Origin: Planctomycetota bacterium
Lineage (GTDB): Bacteria; Planctomycetota; Phycisphaerae; Phycisphaerales; UBA1924
Direction of reading: 5' to 3'
Assembly: GCA_023429345.1 (NCBI GenBank)
Contig: JAEYVB010000133.1
Coordinates: 1 to 6,559, forward strand
Length of the DNA stretch: 6,559 nt
In this document: piece by piece, positions 5,360-6,559 of the stretch
Layout: each line of letters starts with the position of its first letter
Numbering within the stretch: the first letter of the stretch is position 1
Position numbers and translations under genes: made by a program
The notes under the pieces: generated by a model
Database searches by the model: none
Seen by the model: the letters and a program-made list of their open reading frames with translations, nothing else
What the model was told of the DNA's origin: nothing

Positions 5360-6559
5360 ATGGAACACCTGATCGAGCAGATCGACAACTTCGTCCCCCG
5401 CCTCGCCGACATTGTCCGGGGCGTGCCGTGGCCCCTCACCCTCGTGCTGGTGGCGCTGGCGGTGTCCATCAAGGACCGGGCCGCGGCCGTGCTCGCGGTG
5501 CTCATGGTCGCGGCGGGCACGATCGATATTCGGGCCGGGCTGATCGGGATCCTCGCGGGGCAGGCGATCGGCGTGGGGGCGTGCTACTACCGGGGGAAGG
5601 ATCTCCGGCGGCGGAGCATCCGGCCTCGGGTGATCGGCGAGGCCACAAGCGCCCGCACGCCGCGGGGGTGGCTGCACCTGATGCGCCAGCGGCCGTTCAT
5701 CACCGCCCTCGTGACGCGGTTCATGCCCGGGGAGCACGGCTTGGCGTTCACGGCGGGAGGGTTCATCGGGCGGCTGCCGTGGGGGTTCTCGGGCGCGGCG
5801 GTGCTGTCGTGGGTGCTCTGGACGGCGTTTTTCGCCGGCATCACCTTCGCGATCGGCGCCCCCATCGAGGATGCGCTCGCGTTCCACCTCGAACTCCCGG
5901 GGCTGATCATCGGGAGCGCGATCGCCATCGCGATCCCGCAGGTGCTGGCGCTCGGGCTGACGTACCACGGCCGCCGGCGCATCCGAACGAAGCTGAGCCG
6001 CTGGACGCACCGCGAGTTCTGGCCCACCAGCCTGATCTACGCCCCCCTCCTGCCGGTCTTCGCGTACCTGACATTCCGCCGGCGCGGGCCGACCGTGTTC
6101 ACCTGCTGCAACCCCGGCATCCCAGGCGGCGGCGGCATGATCGGCGAGAGCAAGAAGGAGATCCTCGATGCGCTCGGGCCGGCCGAGGGCGCGGTGCTCC
6201 CTGCAGCGCTCGTGCCGGCGGGGGGGAGGCCTGAGGACCGCGCGGCCGCGGCCCTGGAGGCGATCGCGACCATCCCCGCGCTGGGCGGCTGGCCGGTGAT
6301 CCTGAAGCCAGACACGGGCCAGCGGGGCTTCGGGGTGAAGCTGGCCCGGCGGGCAGAAGATGTGCGGCGGTACTTCCAGAACGTGCGGGCGCCGGTGCTG
6401 GTGCAGGCGTACCACCCGGGGCCCTTCGAGTGCGGCGTGCTGTGGGCGCGGTACCCGGACGGCCCGCGGAACGGGCGCGCGGGGTTCATCTTTTCGATCA
6501 CCCGCAAGGACTTCCCGATCCTTACCGGGGATGGCCGGCACACGCTGGAGGAACTCATC
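5360..6559 (+). CDS. DedA-like membrane domain fused to ATP-grasp-like domain (3' end outside window)
   Basis: The frame stays open for 400 codons to the window edge without a stop, so the protein is C-terminally incomplete here. Residues about 21-205 are membrane-embedded, with hydrophobic segments near 23-53, 56-76, 143-168 and 180-203. They carry DedA/SNARE-associated features: G.AIGVGACYYRGKDL (67-82) and RFMPGEHG followed by AGG (120-134). A further hydrophobic segment (EFWPTSLIYAPLLPVFAYL, 219-237) leads into a soluble part. This has NPGIPGGGGMIGESKKEIL (251-269), VILKPDTGQRGFGVKL (313-328, with Lys316 as likely nucleotide-binding lysine), Glu357 in FECGV, and TGDGRHTLEELI (389-400). 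The last resembles the GDG..T..EL segment of cyanophycin-synthetase-type ATP-grasp enzymes. Substrate unknown. The ATG at 5360 has no Shine-Dalgarno, but no upstream in-frame ATG or GTG was found within about 70 bases. Confidence 0.8.
   Translation, partial: MEHLIEQIDNFVPRLADIVRGVPWPLTLVLVALAVSIKDRAAAVLAVLMVAAGTIDIRAGLIGILAGQAIGVGACYYRGKDLRRRSIRPRVIGEATSARTPRGWLHLMRQRPFITALVTRFMPGEHGLAFTAGGFIGRLPWGFSGAAVLSWVLWTAFFAGITFAIGAPIEDALAFHLELPGLIIGSAIAIAIPQVLALGLTYHGRRRIRTKLSRWTHREFWPTSLIYAPLLPVFAYLTFRRRGPTVFTCCNPGIPGGGGMIGESKKEILDALGPAEGAVLPAALVPAGGRPEDRAAAALEAIATIPALGGWPVILKPDTGQRGFGVKLARRAEDVRRYFQNVRAPVLVQAYHPGPFECGVLWARYPDGPRNGRAGFIFSITRKDFPILTGDGRHTLEELI

Noticed and set aside
5324..6541. Long open frame on the minus strand opposite the DedA/ATP-grasp gene
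   Set aside because: Its product is an Arg/Pro/His-rich low-complexity sequence with no motif, typical of an antisense shadow in GC-rich DNA. The + strand frame encodes recognisable membrane and ATP-grasp features over the same bases.

Overview
The window is GC-rich and every gene lies on the + strand. It looks like chromosomal DNA from a planctomycete of the class Phycisphaerae. The strongest clue is that two neighbouring secreted proteins end in the same paired 30-residue module (pattern YANCDGS..P.LNVADF.CFL..FA.G). I recognise this as the GC-type, dockerin-like C-terminal domain typical of that group. The taxonomic call is from memory of the family, not from a search.

Layout, left to right. 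A strong rho-independent terminator (16-48) closes a gene outside the window. A good sigma70-type promoter (84-111) and a Shine-Dalgarno then lead into a secreted protein of 453 residues (192-1553), which ends in the paired dockerin-like module. A second hairpin terminator (1581-1610) follows. Next is an 843-residue secreted protein (1641-4172) built from about 14 tryptophan-anchored repeats that resemble Rax2/kelch-like beta-propeller blades, capped by the same paired module. After 66 bases comes a radical-SAM methyltransferase of the RlmN family (4239-5327), with all cluster and catalytic cysteines present. 32 bases further on, an open-ended gene (5360-6559, cut by the window edge) encodes a DedA-like membrane domain joined to an ATP-grasp-like domain.

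How the parts relate. The first two genes are separate transcription units but share the C-terminal module, so their products are probably handled by the same surface sorting or anchoring route. The other two genes are closely spaced and may be co-transcribed, with no obvious functional link to the secreted pair. The most interesting items are the DedA/ATP-grasp fusion, which the window truncates, and the shared terminal modules. The possible leaderless start of rlmN is a weaker lead. I saw no tRNA, rRNA, CRISPR array, insertion sequence or phage gene. No gene-free stretch exceeds about 200 bases.
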